Shown here: positions 53,701 to 62,042 of the stretch, one piece after another | Numbering within the stretch: position 1 is the stretch's first letter | Layout: every line of letters starts with the position of its first letter | DNA from: Streptomyces sp. NBC_00620 | GTDB lineage: Bacteria; Actinomycetota; Actinomycetes; Streptomycetales; Streptomycetaceae | DNA length: 64,000 bases | NCBI RefSeq assembly: GCF_026341825.1 | Contig: NZ_JAPENY010000001.1 | Location: 558,001 to 622,000 of the forward strand | Direction: 5' to 3' | Notes under the pieces: generated by a model | Databases searched by the model: none | What the model was told of the DNA's origin: nothing | Seen by the model: the letters and a program-made list of their open reading frames with translations, nothing else | Program-made: the position numbers and the translations under genes

Positions 53701-54112
53701 TCAGCTCGGTGACGTCGAAGAGCCGCTGGTCGAGCTTGCCGGTGGCTATCAGGCGCTGCGCGTCGGCCGGCACCACGAGGGTGTGGCCGTCGGCCTTGCG
53801 GATCTGGACGGGTATCTTCTCGCGGCCCTCGGCGCGCTCGACGCCGACGACGCGGCCCTTGGCGTCGACGGCCACCCGGTCACCGGTGATCAGCGTGATG
53901 CTGTGCTTGGCCGTGAGCCCGGCCTGCCTGGCCTGCGCGGCCAGTTGGGCCTGCTGGGCCGTGGAAGCGCTACTCGCGTGTTCGGCCGACGCCGGGCTGG
54001 TCATTCCCGCCGCCAGTGCCACAGCGGCCGCCGTGGCGACCGTCGCAGCGCACGCCTTTTTCACTTGTCTGCGCAAAACTCCCCCTGAGATGAGATCCGG
54101 ACGAATCCCCAT
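50747..54112 (-). CDS. Secreted subtilisin-family (S8) serine protease, large
   Basis: 1,121 residues if the ATG at 54112 is used; GGGGGAG inside codons 10-12 hints that a TTG at 54076 or GTG at 54064 may be the true start. The signal peptide ends near ASAEHA. A pro-region (70-225) precedes the protease: Asp250 (AVLDTGVD), His282 (YGHGTHVAS), oxyanion Asn378 (AAGND) and Ser459 (SGTSMATPHVAG). A long C-terminal part of ~600 residues has beta-sandwich modules (TADVTLNLTATATN..., NLKSLAVYVSYDYGKKWTKL). Extracellular protein degradation or processing. Confidence 0.94.
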   Translation of the reverse strand: MGIRPDLISGGVLRRQVKKACAATVATAAAVALAAGMTSPASAEHASSASTAQQAQLAAQARQAGLTAKHSITLITGDRVAVDAKGRVVGVERAEGREKIPVQIRKADGHTLVVPADAQRLIATGKLDQRLFDVTELNKAANRKSQKQGLKVIVGYKGTATAAKDDVRDAGTVRRTLKSLNADAVLTPKQDAAELWDAVTDDGSAASGVAHVWLDGVREVTLDKSVPQIGVPKAWAAGYDGKGVKIAVLDTGVDTTHPDLKGQVAESKNFSTSPDATDKYGHGTHVASIAAGTGAKSNGKYKGVAPGATILNGKVLSDTGSGEDSSILAGMEWAAEQGADVVNLSLGGFDTPEIDPLEAEVNKLSEEKGILFAIAAGNDGGEQTVGSPGSAADALTVGAVDDSDKLAAFSSRGPGLDGGIKPDVTAPGVDITAASAAGSLIAQEVGEKPAGYLTISGTSMATPHVAGAAAILKQQHPDWTYAELKGALTGSAKGGAYTPFQQGAGRIQVDKAIQQTVIAKNSSVSFGIQEWPHTDDTPVTEQITYRNLGTADVTLNLTATATNPKGQAAPAGFFTLGATTVTVPANGEASVDLTVNSKLGGTTDGAYSSYVTATGGGQTVRTAAAVQREVESYDVTVNYITRAGEQPIHLTDLWAYSGLAEGRDFYRQGTGATDTIRVPKGSYILDTILLKDLVTIEGGVDWLVQPKLDVTKDTTVTIDQRTAKGADITVPDAAAKQLQGVVSYSYDAAGIGLGIGLDSFQNLRVAHVGPAIASGLYQSWSGSWVKGGATEYDVFTGGKVTKLQGAKVKHYKASELAKVKANLGASASGKTGSVLAYGELPNDFTFGVEVAQKLPSSRTVYLSTGDQVKWGLDFAQYGGVAADGSPAMEAFYTSGDPVTYRAGTSYTKTFNRGVFGPKLGSAYGVFRSGDYLYGYLPMFADGPGNAGESLYTSVKTTLYRNGTKISASADPLDGSGQFKVPAADAQYQLNTSITRSAKVAAAATKINASWTFRSKKAANAKLPISTARFGALVGLDSRATAGAKVTMPVTVQGAAAGSNLKSLAVYVSYDYGKKWTKLTVKNGKVTFKNPGKGKGISFSARIADKKGNKSTVSVFNAYFGK

Positions 54113-54267
54113 TCATCCGGCCGGAGGAAGTTCCGCACGCGCATACGTGCACCCCCCGGAATACGCAATTATGCCCGGGGGGTGATCGCCTACTCAATAG
54201 AGGGGAAGCGGCGAAGAGTTGACGGACTTGCTCCGCTACGCTCCCGCACTCCCCCTTTTGTACTCCT

Positions 54268-54951
54268 TTAAGCTCCCGCGTTTTCCTTGACGGTGATCTT
54301 GCCCTTGCGGATAGTCGCAAGCCGCGGAGCCTTCTTCGCGATCGCGGAGTCGTGCGTGACCATGATGAAAGTGAGCCCGTGCTCCTTCCACATGGTTTCC
54401 AGTACGTCCATGATCTCGTCGCGCATCGACTCGTCGAGGTTGCCGGTCGGTTCGTCGGCGAGCAGCACCTTCGGCTGCTTGACCAGGGCGCGGGCGATCG
54501 CGACGCGCTGCTGCTGACCGCCGGACAGCTCTGCGGGCAGATGCCCGAGCCGCTCCGCGAGACCCACCGACTCCAGCGCGTCGGCGGCCCGTTGGCGCCG
54601 GTCCTTCGCCTTCACACCGAGGGGTACGAGGGCGGTCTCCACGTTCTCCTGGGCGGTGAGCGTGGGAATCAGGTTGAAGCTCTGGAACACGAAGCCGATG
54701 TTCTCGGCGCGCACCTTGGTGAGCCTCGCCTCGGACAGCTTCGCCATGTCCGTGCCGTCGAGTTCGACGCTGCCCTCGGTGGGCCGGTCGAGCCCGCCGA
54801 GCATCTGGAGAAGGGTGGACTTTCCGCCACCGGTGGGGCCCTGGATGACCAGCCGGTCGCCGGAGGCGATCGTCAGGTCGACACCGGCCAGCGCATCGAT
54901 CGTGTCCTTGCCCCGCGAATAGCGCTTGGTGACGCCTCTGAGTTCGTACAT
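54268..54951 (-). CDS. ABC transporter ATP-binding protein (MacB/LolD type)
   Basis: 227 residues. Walker A GPTGGGKST, Q-loop FVFQSFNLIPTLTAQENVE, signature LSGGQQQRVAIARAL, Walker B VLLADEPTGNLD. Partner of the FtsX-type permease encoded 59 bases upstream; MacB-type machines act mechanically on periplasmic or membrane clients rather than transporting classic substrates. Confidence 0.94.
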   Translation of the reverse strand: MYELRGVTKRYSRGKDTIDALAGVDLTIASGDRLVIQGPTGGGKSTLLQMLGGLDRPTEGSVELDGTDMAKLSEARLTKVRAENIGFVFQSFNLIPTLTAQENVETALVPLGVKAKDRRQRAADALESVGLAERLGHLPAELSGGQQQRVAIARALVKQPKVLLADEPTGNLDESMRDEIMDVLETMWKEHGLTFIMVTHDSAIAKKAPRLATIRKGKITVKENAGA

Positions 54952-55010
54952 GGGAACAACTCCTGGTTGTGCGTAAGGGGGTTGGCCGCGTGAGGCCGCT
55001 CGGGGCCGGA

Positions 55011-56486
55011 CTACTCGACGCGGCGCAGGGCGTCCGCGGGACGCAGCCGGGAGGCGCGCCAGCCGCCGAAGGCACCGGCGATCAGACCGCCGGCGACTGC
55101 GAGGCCGACCGCGACGACGATCGTGTTGAGGCTGACGGGTGCGCTGAGCGCGACGTCGAGGGTCGAGGACGCCGCCTCGCGGGCGGCGCCGAAGCCGCCA
55201 CCGCCTCCGGGGCCACCGCCACCGGGACCGGCTGCCGCGCCCGAACTGCCCACCTCCGCCTGCAGGGTGGGGCTGATCTCGGTGACGACGAAGGCGCCGG
55301 CGAGCCCGACCGCGATACCGAGGGCACCGCCGACCAGACCGTTGACGATGGCCTCACCGACGACCTGGCGGGTCACCCGGCTCGACTTCCAGCCGAGCGC
55401 CTTGAGGGTGCCGAACTCGCGGACGCGCCGGGAGACGGCCGAGGAGGTGAGCAGACCGGCGACCAGGAACGCGGCGATGAGCACCGCGATCGACAGCCAC
55501 TTGCCCACGTTCGAGGCGAGGTCGGAGGCGGTCGACAGGGAACCGGAGACGGTGTTCGCGAGGTCGGCGGAGGTGGTGACCGTCGTACCCGAGATGTTCT
55601 TCTGGATGGTGCTCTTGACGCTGTCGATCTGCTGCGAGTCGGACGCCTTGACGTAGATCGTGGTGACCTTGTCCTTGGAGTCGCTGAGCGTCTGCGCCTG
55701 CTTGAGCGGGATGTACAGGTTGGCCGCCGCGTCACCGCTGTCGGGCGTCGCTATGCCGATGACCTTGTACTTGACGCTCTTGATCGTGACGGTGTCATTG
55801 AGAACGAGCTTGTTCTCCTTGGCGTACGACGTGTCGACGACGACGACCTTGGCGTCCGTCTCGGACGCCGTGAAGGTACGGCCGCTGGTGATCTTCGAGG
55901 AGGTCAGCGGGCCGAGTTCGGGCTTGGTGACGTCGGTGCCGTAGACGGTGTAGCTGTTGACGTCGAACTCGGCGCCGCCGCCCTCGACACGGCCCTGGGG
56001 AGCACCGGTGCCACCACCGTTGCCACCGCCACCGCCGCCACCGGGGGCAGCGGTCGCTCCCTCGTCCTGCTGGAACTGGCCCTGCCTGAAGTTGCCGTTG
56101 ACCTTGACGACCTGGAGGCTCAGCCCGCCGACGGAGTCCGCGACGCCCGCCTGCGAGTCGACCTTGGTGACCGTGCTGGAGGCCAGGGTCTGGAAGCCCT
56201 GGACCATCACGCGGTCGCTGCTCTGCTCGGAATCACCCTCGTTCGCGTCGAAGTTGAAGCGCGGACGCTCGCTGGTGTCCGACTGGGCCGCGGCGGCCTT
56301 CGTGACCGTCATGTCCGTACCCAGTCCGTACAGCGACTGGAGGACCTTGCCCTGGGCCTTCTCCATGCCCGAGGACACGGAACTGACCACGATGACCAGG
56401 GCGATGCCCAGGGCGAGCCCGGAGGCGACGACGAGGGCCGCCTTTCTGCGGCGGCGCAGTTCGCGCCTCAGGTAGGTGAAGAACAT
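55011..56486 (-). CDS. MacB/FtsX-type ABC permease
   Basis: 491 residues. One N-terminal span (ALVVASGLALGIALVIVVSSVSSGM), a large extracytoplasmic domain (~45-330) containing a Gly-rich loop (GGGGGGGNGGGTG), then three spans, with FGTLKALGWKSSRVTRQVVGEA as the family coupling motif and a second Gly-rich loop (GPGGGGPGGGGGFG). First gene of the two-gene operon. Confidence 0.92.
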   Translation of the reverse strand: MFFTYLRRELRRRRKAALVVASGLALGIALVIVVSSVSSGMEKAQGKVLQSLYGLGTDMTVTKAAAAQSDTSERPRFNFDANEGDSEQSSDRVMVQGFQTLASSTVTKVDSQAGVADSVGGLSLQVVKVNGNFRQGQFQQDEGATAAPGGGGGGGNGGGTGAPQGRVEGGGAEFDVNSYTVYGTDVTKPELGPLTSSKITSGRTFTASETDAKVVVVDTSYAKENKLVLNDTVTIKSVKYKVIGIATPDSGDAAANLYIPLKQAQTLSDSKDKVTTIYVKASDSQQIDSVKSTIQKNISGTTVTTSADLANTVSGSLSTASDLASNVGKWLSIAVLIAAFLVAGLLTSSAVSRRVREFGTLKALGWKSSRVTRQVVGEAIVNGLVGGALGIAVGLAGAFVVTEISPTLQAEVGSSGAAAGPGGGGPGGGGGFGAAREAASSTLDVALSAPVSLNTIVVAVGLAVAGGLIAGAFGGWRASRLRPADALRRVE

Positions 56487-56605
56487 GGCCGCAAGCTAGG
56501 TACGGCGGGTGATGAAGGCATAAGGCCGGGATAAGAGAATGATGAGAAGGCTGTGACGGGGCGGGAGTTCACCTGTGGGCAACCCCAGAAGCCTGTGCAA
56601 ACGCG

Positions 56606-56641
56606 TCGGCGGCGACAGCCCGTGAGAGCTGCCGCCGCCGA
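56606..56641. terminator. Terminator after the L,D-transpeptidase gene
   Basis: 14-base arms TCGGCGGCGACAGC and GCTGCCGCCGCCGA with one mismatch, 18 bases past the stop on the minus strand. Confidence 0.65.
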
Positions 56642-56658
56642 CGGTGAGGTGAAGGGGA

Positions 56659-57915
56659 TCAGACGGCCGAACCGGCCGTCCACGCCGCCCAGTCCAGGTT
56701 CCAGCCGTTGAGGCCGTTGTCCGGGGCGATGGTCTTGTCGCCGGTGTTCTGGACGACCACCACGTCGCCGATCATCGAGTGGTTGTAGAACCAGGCGGCG
56801 GTCGTGTTCGGGTCGTTCGCACCCTTGGTGTCCGACAGGCCCACGCAGCCGTGGCTGGTGTTGACGCTGCCGAAGACGGACTTGGCGCCCCAGTAGTTGC
56901 CGTGGATGAAGGTGCCGGAGGCCGACAGGCGGATGGCGTGCGGCACGTCCTTGATGTCGTACTCGCCCTTGCCGTCGTCGTCCGTGAAGCCCACGGTCGC
57001 GCCGTTCATGCGCGTCTCCTTGAACATCTCGGACATCACCATGACGCCCTGGTACGTCTTGTTCTCGGGCGAACCGGCGGAGATCGGGATGGTCTTGATG
57101 GTCGCGCCGTTCTGGGTGACCTTCATGGTCTTGGTCTTGGCGTCGACGATCGAGACCTGGTTGCGGCCGATCTTGAAGGTGACCGTCTTCTGCTGCACGC
57201 CGTACACACCGCTCGCGCCCTCGACACCGTCGAGGTTCAGCTTGAGGGTGACGGTGGAGCCGCCGGTCCAGTAGTCCTCGGGGCGGAAGTCCAGGCGGTT
57301 GGCGCTGAACCAGTGGCCGACGACCTCCTGGCCGCTGCTGGAGCTGACCGTGATGCCCTTCTCCACGTCGGCCTTGTTCGTGATCGACTTGTCGAAGTTG
57401 ATCGAGACCGGCATGCCGACGCCGACGGTGGAGCCGTCCTCCGGCGTGAAGTTGCCGATGAAGCTGTTGGCCGGGGAGACCGTGGTGAACGACGCGTTCT
57501 CGTGGGCGACGCGGCCCTCGGAGTCGGCGGCCTCGGCCGTGATCTTGTACGTGGTGGAGCGCTCCAGCTGACCGGTGGGCGCCCAGCTCAGCTTGTCCGC
57601 GGATATCTCGCCGGCGACGGCGGTGCCGTCCGCGGTCTTCATGGTCACGTCCGTGAGCGTGCCCTTGCTCACGGTGACCTTGGCGGCGTTGTTGATGGAG
57701 GCGTTGTCGGAGCCGTCCTTCGGCGTGATCGTGATCGATGCCTCGGAGGTCTTCTTGGCGGCGGCCTCGTCGGCCTGGGCCTGCGCGCTGCTGGTGTTGC
57801 CACCGTCACCGCCCGTGGCCTTGTCGTCGCTCCCGCTGCACGCAGAGAGCACCAGCACCCCGCCGAGCAGCGCGGACGCGACCATCAGGCCCCTGCGCCG
57901 CTTACTGTCCGTCAT
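56659..57915 (-). CDS. Lipoprotein L,D-transpeptidase (YkuD, with Ig-like domains)
   Basis: 418 residues from the ATG at 57915 (GGAGAAG 6 bases upstream; an ATG at 57930 is further from it). Lipobox LVLSAC with Cys26. Two Ig-like domains (~58-150 and 150-250) precede the YkuD domain with HGNYW (His338) and SHGCVGL (His355, Cys357). Makes 3-3 peptidoglycan cross-links at the outer face of the membrane; resembles mycobacterial LdtMt2-type enzymes in layout. Confidence 0.94.
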   Translation of the reverse strand: MTDSKRRRGLMVASALLGGVLVLSACSGSDDKATGGDGGNTSSAQAQADEAAAKKTSEASITITPKDGSDNASINNAAKVTVSKGTLTDVTMKTADGTAVAGEISADKLSWAPTGQLERSTTYKITAEAADSEGRVAHENASFTTVSPANSFIGNFTPEDGSTVGVGMPVSINFDKSITNKADVEKGITVSSSSGQEVVGHWFSANRLDFRPEDYWTGGSTVTLKLNLDGVEGASGVYGVQQKTVTFKIGRNQVSIVDAKTKTMKVTQNGATIKTIPISAGSPENKTYQGVMVMSEMFKETRMNGATVGFTDDDGKGEYDIKDVPHAIRLSASGTFIHGNYWGAKSVFGSVNTSHGCVGLSDTKGANDPNTTAAWFYNHSMIGDVVVVQNTGDKTIAPDNGLNGWNLDWAAWTAGSAV

Positions 57916-58091
57916 CACACGCTTCTCCATCGTTGCCGAATCCCCAAAAACCAAGAGAGCCCCGTAAGAACTTTCAACGCTACGACCGGTTCGTCCCGTT
58001 CCACATCCCGTGGAAGTGTGGGGCACACCACGTCGGATCCCCATGGGGCGAGTGGTGCGGATGTGGTCAGTGCTTCTTCTGAGACGACGAA

Positions 58092-58119
58092 ACCCCGGAC
58101 GGCGGTTGCCGCCCGGGGT
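58092..58119. terminator. Hairpin after the small acidic protein gene
   Basis: ACCCCGGACGGC and GCCGCCCGGGGT around GGTT, one mismatch, 21 bases past the stop on the minus strand. Confidence 0.6.
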
Positions 58120-58139
58120 CACGATTTCCCCAAGAAGCG

Positions 58140-58484
58140 TCAGCCGACGCCGACTTCCTCGTCGTCCTCGGCGTCATCATCCTCGTCGAGGTCCCAATCC
58201 GGCGAATCGGGGTCGTACTCGATCGGCTCGCTGCTCCAGGAGGCCTGGGCGAGTTCGATCCCGGGCACCTCGCTGACCAGGTCGAACGGGTCGACGAGAT
58301 AGGCGAGGGCCTCGGCAGTGTCTTCCGTCACTGCGTTCTCGGCGTGCGTCCGCTCGTCGGCCGGCATCCCGGTGTCGTCCGCGATCCGCCGCAACGCGGC
58401 CTTGGCGACGGCGTCGGCGTCGTCGACTTCAAGCACCAGTTCGACACGAAGCCGTACAAACCGTGCTGTCTCAGGTGTACTCAT
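58140..58484 (-). CDS. Small acidic protein of unknown function
   Basis: 114 residues from the ATG at 58484. RFVRLRVELVLEVDDADAVAKAALRRIADD, and a strongly acidic C-terminus (DPDSPDWDLDEDDDAEDDEE). No Shine-Dalgarno is visible (CCCTCCC before the ATG), so it may be leaderless. Divergent from the sortase substrate gene. Conserved in Streptomyces as I recall; function unknown. Confidence 0.75.
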   Translation of the reverse strand: MSTPETARFVRLRVELVLEVDDADAVAKAALRRIADDTGMPADERTHAENAVTEDTAEALAYLVDPFDLVSEVPGIELAQASWSSEPIEYDPDSPDWDLDEDDDAEDDEEVGVG

Positions 58485-58594
58485 GGGAGGGAGCGTACGA
58501 CCCACACGTTCCGCGACTTTCCCACGACCCGCGCCTTTCATTAGCATCGGTCCACACGGCCAATTCGCCAGCGCCACAAGGGGATCGATATTTC

Positions 58595-58939
58595 GTGTCC
58601 GCCGCACGTCGATCGTTGCTGACCGCCACAGCCGCGGGGACCCTCCTGGGAGCCCTGTGGTTCGTCCCGTCCGCCAACGCGACCCAGGACGAGCCCGTCC
58701 AGCACGTCTCGACGTCGACCAGCGCATCGCCCAGTGCCTCGGCCGGTTCCTCGACGACGACCACCGTGGACGGGACCTCCACGGACTCCGCCACCGAGTC
58801 GGGCGGGGACCAGGCCCAGCTGGCCGACACCGGAAGCGTCGACACGACGCCGTACGTCATAGGCGGCACGCTCTTTCTCGGCCTGGGGGCCGGGTTCGTG
58901 ACGTATTCGGTGCGCCGGGAGCGCACGGTGGCCTACTGA
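58595..58939 (+). CDS. Sortase-anchored (LAXTG) small surface protein
   Basis: 114 residues from a GTG at 58595 (AAGGGG upstream). Signal peptide to about residue 29 (PSANA|TQDE), a Ser/Thr-rich stalk, then LADTG at 76-80, a hydrophobic segment (YVIGGTLFLGLGAGFVTY) and basic RRER tail. LAXTG is the motif used by class E sortases of Streptomyces. No globular domain, so it may be a spacer or a small wall-linked peptide. Confidence 0.82.
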   Translation: MSAARRSLLTATAAGTLLGALWFVPSANATQDEPVQHVSTSTSASPSASAGSSTTTTVDGTSTDSATESGGDQAQLADTGSVDTTPYVIGGTLFLGLGAGFVTYSVRRERTVAY

Positions 58940-58976
58940 GCGAGGTGCTGCGGCGCCCGTACCCATCGGGGAATCC

Positions 58977-59714
58977 ATGCGAGACCTGACCGAGCTGACC
59001 GATGTCGAGGATCCGGCGTGGCCGACCCTCTCGGAGAGGCTCTCCACGACGAACTCCGTGTCCCTGGAAGTGCTCCCGGTGGACCCGGCGCAGGGCCGCG
59101 GGACCCTGCTCCAGCTGCAGATCACGGCCCGGTCCTGGCTGGGCGCGCTCGCGCTCAACTGCGGCGGGGTGGTGCTGGACAGCGGATGGCTGCGCATCTA
59201 CGGCAGTCCGGGCGACGGCACACCGGCGGGCCCGCCCGGCCTCGCCGAGGTCAACGAATTCCCCGAACGCTTCGATCCCACCTGGCGGCCGGACGGCGGG
59301 CTCGTCATCGGCCATGACGTCCTGGGCGGCGTCTTCGTCCTCAACGGCCCTACCCCCGAAGCCGAAGGCAGACCCGGCCAACCCGGCGAGATGATCTACT
59401 TCGCGCCGGACTCGCTGCGCTGGGAGGCCCTCGAAGTGGGCCACGGCGACTGGCTCAACTGGCTTCTGAGCGGCGGCATGGAGCAGTTCTACGACACCCT
59501 CCGCTGGCCCGGCTGGCGCGGCGAGTCCGGCGCCCTGACCGGCACCCAGGGCCTCTCCGTCTTCCCGAACCTCTGGTCCGCCGAGGCCCGCCGCGACCTC
59601 ACGGCCACCACCCGCCGCGCGGCCCCCCTCGCCGAACTCCTCGACCTCCACCGCAGCTCCGCCCTCAAACTCGACTCGGTCGACCCGGGGTTCTTCGGCG
59701 AGGTGCACGACTGA
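58977..59714 (+). CDS. DUF2625 family protein
   Basis: 245 residues. LQLQITARSWLGALALNCGGVVLDSGWLRIYGSP, GGLVIGHDVLGGVFVLNG and YFAPDSLRWEALEVGHGDWLNWLLSGG are the family blocks. Cytoplasmic by sequence; function unknown. Convergent with the helicase gene. Confidence 0.88.
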   Translation: MRDLTELTDVEDPAWPTLSERLSTTNSVSLEVLPVDPAQGRGTLLQLQITARSWLGALALNCGGVVLDSGWLRIYGSPGDGTPAGPPGLAEVNEFPERFDPTWRPDGGLVIGHDVLGGVFVLNGPTPEAEGRPGQPGEMIYFAPDSLRWEALEVGHGDWLNWLLSGGMEQFYDTLRWPGWRGESGALTGTQGLSVFPNLWSAEARRDLTATTRRAAPLAELLDLHRSSALKLDSVDPGFFGEVHD

Positions 59715-59732
59715 GCCGCGCGTCCGGCAAAG

Positions 59733-59782
59733 CCGAAGGGGTGTCGTGCGGGCCGGATCGGCCCGCACGACACCCCCTTCGG
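59733..59782. terminator. Bidirectional terminator
   Basis: 22-bp arms (59733-59754 and 59760-59782, one bulged C) around GGATC, between the convergent DUF2625 and helicase genes. Confidence 0.85.
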
Positions 59783-59797
59783 TGCGTACGCCTGTTA

Positions 59798-61468
59798 CTA
59801 GGCGGCCCGGCGACCGCCGCCGCCCTGACCGCCGCCTTCACCGCGGCGCTGCGGGGCGCGGCCACGGCCACCCGCGCGGCTCGCGCCCGCGGCGCCACCG
59901 GCCTCGGTGCGGCGACCACCGGCGCGCTGGGGCTGACGGCCCTGCGACTCCGTACCGGCACCGGCACCCGTGCTCTTGGCGCGGCCACCCGTACCCGTGC
60001 CCTGAGCGCGGCCACCCGCACCCGTTCCCTGCGGACGACGTGCTCCGCCGCCCACCCGGGGACGGGACTTGGGCCGCTTCGGCTGTTCGGCGACCTGAGG
60101 CACCTCGATGACCACGGGGACCCCGGAGGGCTCGCGGGCGCCGGTGATACGGGCCAGTTCCTCGTCGCTGGACGTGACCCGGGCGATGCGCGGGTTGATG
60201 CCGGCGTCGGCCATCAGACGGGTCATCTCGCGCTTCTGCTCGGGAAGCACCAGCGTGACGACGCTGCCGGACTCACCGGCACGGGCCGTACGGCCGCCGC
60301 GGTGCAGGTAGTCCTTGTGGTCGGCCGGCGGGTCGACGTTGACCACGAGGTCGAGGTCGTCGATGTGGATACCGCGGGCGGCCACGTTGGTGGCGACCAG
60401 CACGGTGACCTGACCGGTCTTGAACTGGTCGAGGGTGCGGTTGCGCTGCGGCTGGCTGCGCCCGCCGTGCAGTGCGGACGCCCGGACACCGTTGGCGAGC
60501 AGTCGCTTTGTGAACCGGTCGGCACCGCGCTTGGTGTCGACGAAGAGGATCACCCGGCCGTCGCGCGCCGCGATCCGCAGCGCCACGGCCTTCTTGTCGG
60601 TCTCGTCGGCGACATGCAGCACGTGGTGCTCCATGGTGGTCACCGTGCCCGCCGACGGGTCCACGGAGTGGACGACGGGGTCGGTGAGGAACATCTTGAC
60701 CAGCCGGTCGATGTTCTTGTCGAGCGTCGCCGAGAAGAGCAGTCGCTGACCGCCCGGCTCGACCTGCTTGAGCAGCGCCGTGACCTGCGGCATGAAGCCC
60801 ATGTCGGCCATCTGGTCGGCCTCGTCGAGGACGGTGATGGCGACCTGGCCGAGCGTGCACTCGCCGCGCTCGATGAGGTCCTTGAGCCGCCCGGGGGTGG
60901 CCACGAGCACCTCGGCACCACGGCGCAGCGTCCCGGCCTGGCGGCCGATCGACATACCGCCGACGGCCGTCGCGATGCGCAGGTTCACAGCGGTCGCGTA
61001 CGGCGTCAGCGCGTCGTTGACCTGCTGCGCGAGCTCACGCGTGGGGACGAGCACGAGCGCGAGGGGCGCCTTGCTCTCGGCCCGGCGGCCCGCGGTGCGG
61101 GCCAGCAGGGCGAGGCCGAAGGCGAGCGTCTTGCCGGAGCCGGTGCGGCCCCGGCCCAGAACGTCGCGCCCGGCAAGGGCGTTGGGCAGGGTCGCGCCCT
61201 GGATCGGGAAGGGCTCGGTGACACCCTGGGCAGTCAGGGTCTTCGTCAGCGCGGCCGGCATGTCCAGCGCGTCGAAGGACTCGACGGCGGGCAGTGCGGG
61301 CGTGATGCTCTCGGGCAGCGAGAACTCCTGCGGCGCCGGCGCGGCCTTGCGGGCCCCGCCCTTGTTGCCGGTGCCACGGCCGGCGTTCCGCGCGGAGGCG
61401 GAGGAGCCGGTCTGGGTACCGCGTGCGTTCGCCGGCCTCTTACGGACGGGACGTTCGGATCGAGTCAT
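59798..61468 (-). CDS. DEAD-box RNA helicase
   Basis: 556 residues from the ATG at 61468. Motifs in order: Q-motif (FPIQGATLPNALAGRDVLG), I GRTGSGKT, Ia PTRELAQQ, II DEAD in LDEADQM, III SAT, V ARGIH, VI HRGGRTARAG. Both RecA domains are complete. The C-terminal ~110 residues are Gly/Arg/Gln-rich (GGARRPQGTGAGGRAQGTG), a typical RNA-binding tail. Downstream of a cold-shock gene, consistent with RNA unwinding at low temperature. Confidence 0.95.
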   Translation of the reverse strand: MTRSERPVRKRPANARGTQTGSSASARNAGRGTGNKGGARKAAPAPQEFSLPESITPALPAVESFDALDMPAALTKTLTAQGVTEPFPIQGATLPNALAGRDVLGRGRTGSGKTLAFGLALLARTAGRRAESKAPLALVLVPTRELAQQVNDALTPYATAVNLRIATAVGGMSIGRQAGTLRRGAEVLVATPGRLKDLIERGECTLGQVAITVLDEADQMADMGFMPQVTALLKQVEPGGQRLLFSATLDKNIDRLVKMFLTDPVVHSVDPSAGTVTTMEHHVLHVADETDKKAVALRIAARDGRVILFVDTKRGADRFTKRLLANGVRASALHGGRSQPQRNRTLDQFKTGQVTVLVATNVAARGIHIDDLDLVVNVDPPADHKDYLHRGGRTARAGESGSVVTLVLPEQKREMTRLMADAGINPRIARVTSSDEELARITGAREPSGVPVVIEVPQVAEQPKRPKSRPRVGGGARRPQGTGAGGRAQGTGTGGRAKSTGAGAGTESQGRQPQRAGGRRTEAGGAAGASRAGGRGRAPQRRGEGGGQGGGGRRAA

Positions 61469-61521
61469 GCTGGATCTGGATTTCCTTCCTGGGCCACACG
61501 GACAGCACACGCGCACAGCGC

Positions 61522-61560
61522 GAGCCGGGGCCCGCACCCGAAGGTGCGGGGCCCCGGCTC
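61522..61560. terminator. Strong terminator between csp and the helicase
   Basis: 17/18-bp arms with one bulge and a TTCG tetraloop on the minus strand. Limits readthrough from csp into the helicase. Confidence 0.75.
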
Positions 61561-61581
61561 TGGAAAAGCGCTTCCCCCGAT

Positions 61582-61785
61582 TTAGGCGGGGACGATGTTC
61601 TCCGCCTGCAGGCCCTTCTGGCCCTGCGCGACGTCGAACGAGACCTTCTGGCCCTCCAGCAGCTCACGGAAGCCGGAGCTGGCGATGTTGGAGTAGTGAG
61701 CGAAGACGTCGGGGCCGCCGCCGTCCTGCTCGATGAAGCCGAAGCCCTTTTCCGCGTTGAACCACTTCACGGTGCCTGTAGCCAT
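61582..61785 (-). CDS. Cold-shock protein (CspA/CspB family)
   Basis: 67 residues from the ATG at 61785 (AGGAGAG upstream). RNP1 KGFGFIEQ and RNP2 VFAHYSNI are complete; [13 protein letters not shown] is the family start. A nucleic-acid chaperone. It has a ~100-base leader beginning with a hairpin and T-run. Confidence 0.97.
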   Translation of the reverse strand: MATGTVKWFNAEKGFGFIEQDGGGPDVFAHYSNIASSGFRELLEGQKVSFDVAQGQKGLQAENIVPA

Positions 61786-61861
61786 GTTTCTCTCCTGAAT
61801 AGGTAGGGGCCCCAATCCGGAGATGCACCGGGAAAAGCCGGAGATGCCGGTAAAACAAAAC

Positions 61862-61920
61862 GCGCCTGCGGAAGATTCCGATCAGGCGCACAAAGTAAAT
61901 GGGTACCAAAAACGTATCAA
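61862..61920 (-). promoter_or_regulatory. csp promoter and 5' hairpin
   Basis: Minus strand: -35 TTGATA (61920-61915), 17-base spacer, -10 TACTTT (61897-61892). Just downstream GCGCCTG (61889-61883) pairs with CAGGCGC (61868-61862) around a CGGAA/TTCCG inner stem, followed by GTTTTGTTTT. It reads as an intrinsic terminator or 5'-end stabilising hairpin at the very start of the transcript. Confidence 0.65.
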
Positions 61921-62042
61921 TGTGACAGTAGCACACCTCTGGCCACGCCTGGTCCCCGAGAGGCCCGGACGTGACGAGGACCACCGTACAGCCGACGGCG
62001 GCCCCCGCCACGTACGACATCCGCGTACGACCGGCGGCAGAG

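Noticed and set aside
50108..54088. 1,326-codon plus-strand frame opposite the subtilase and globin genes
   Set aside because: Same antisense effect. The minus strand has all subtilase catalytic motifs and globin landmarks.
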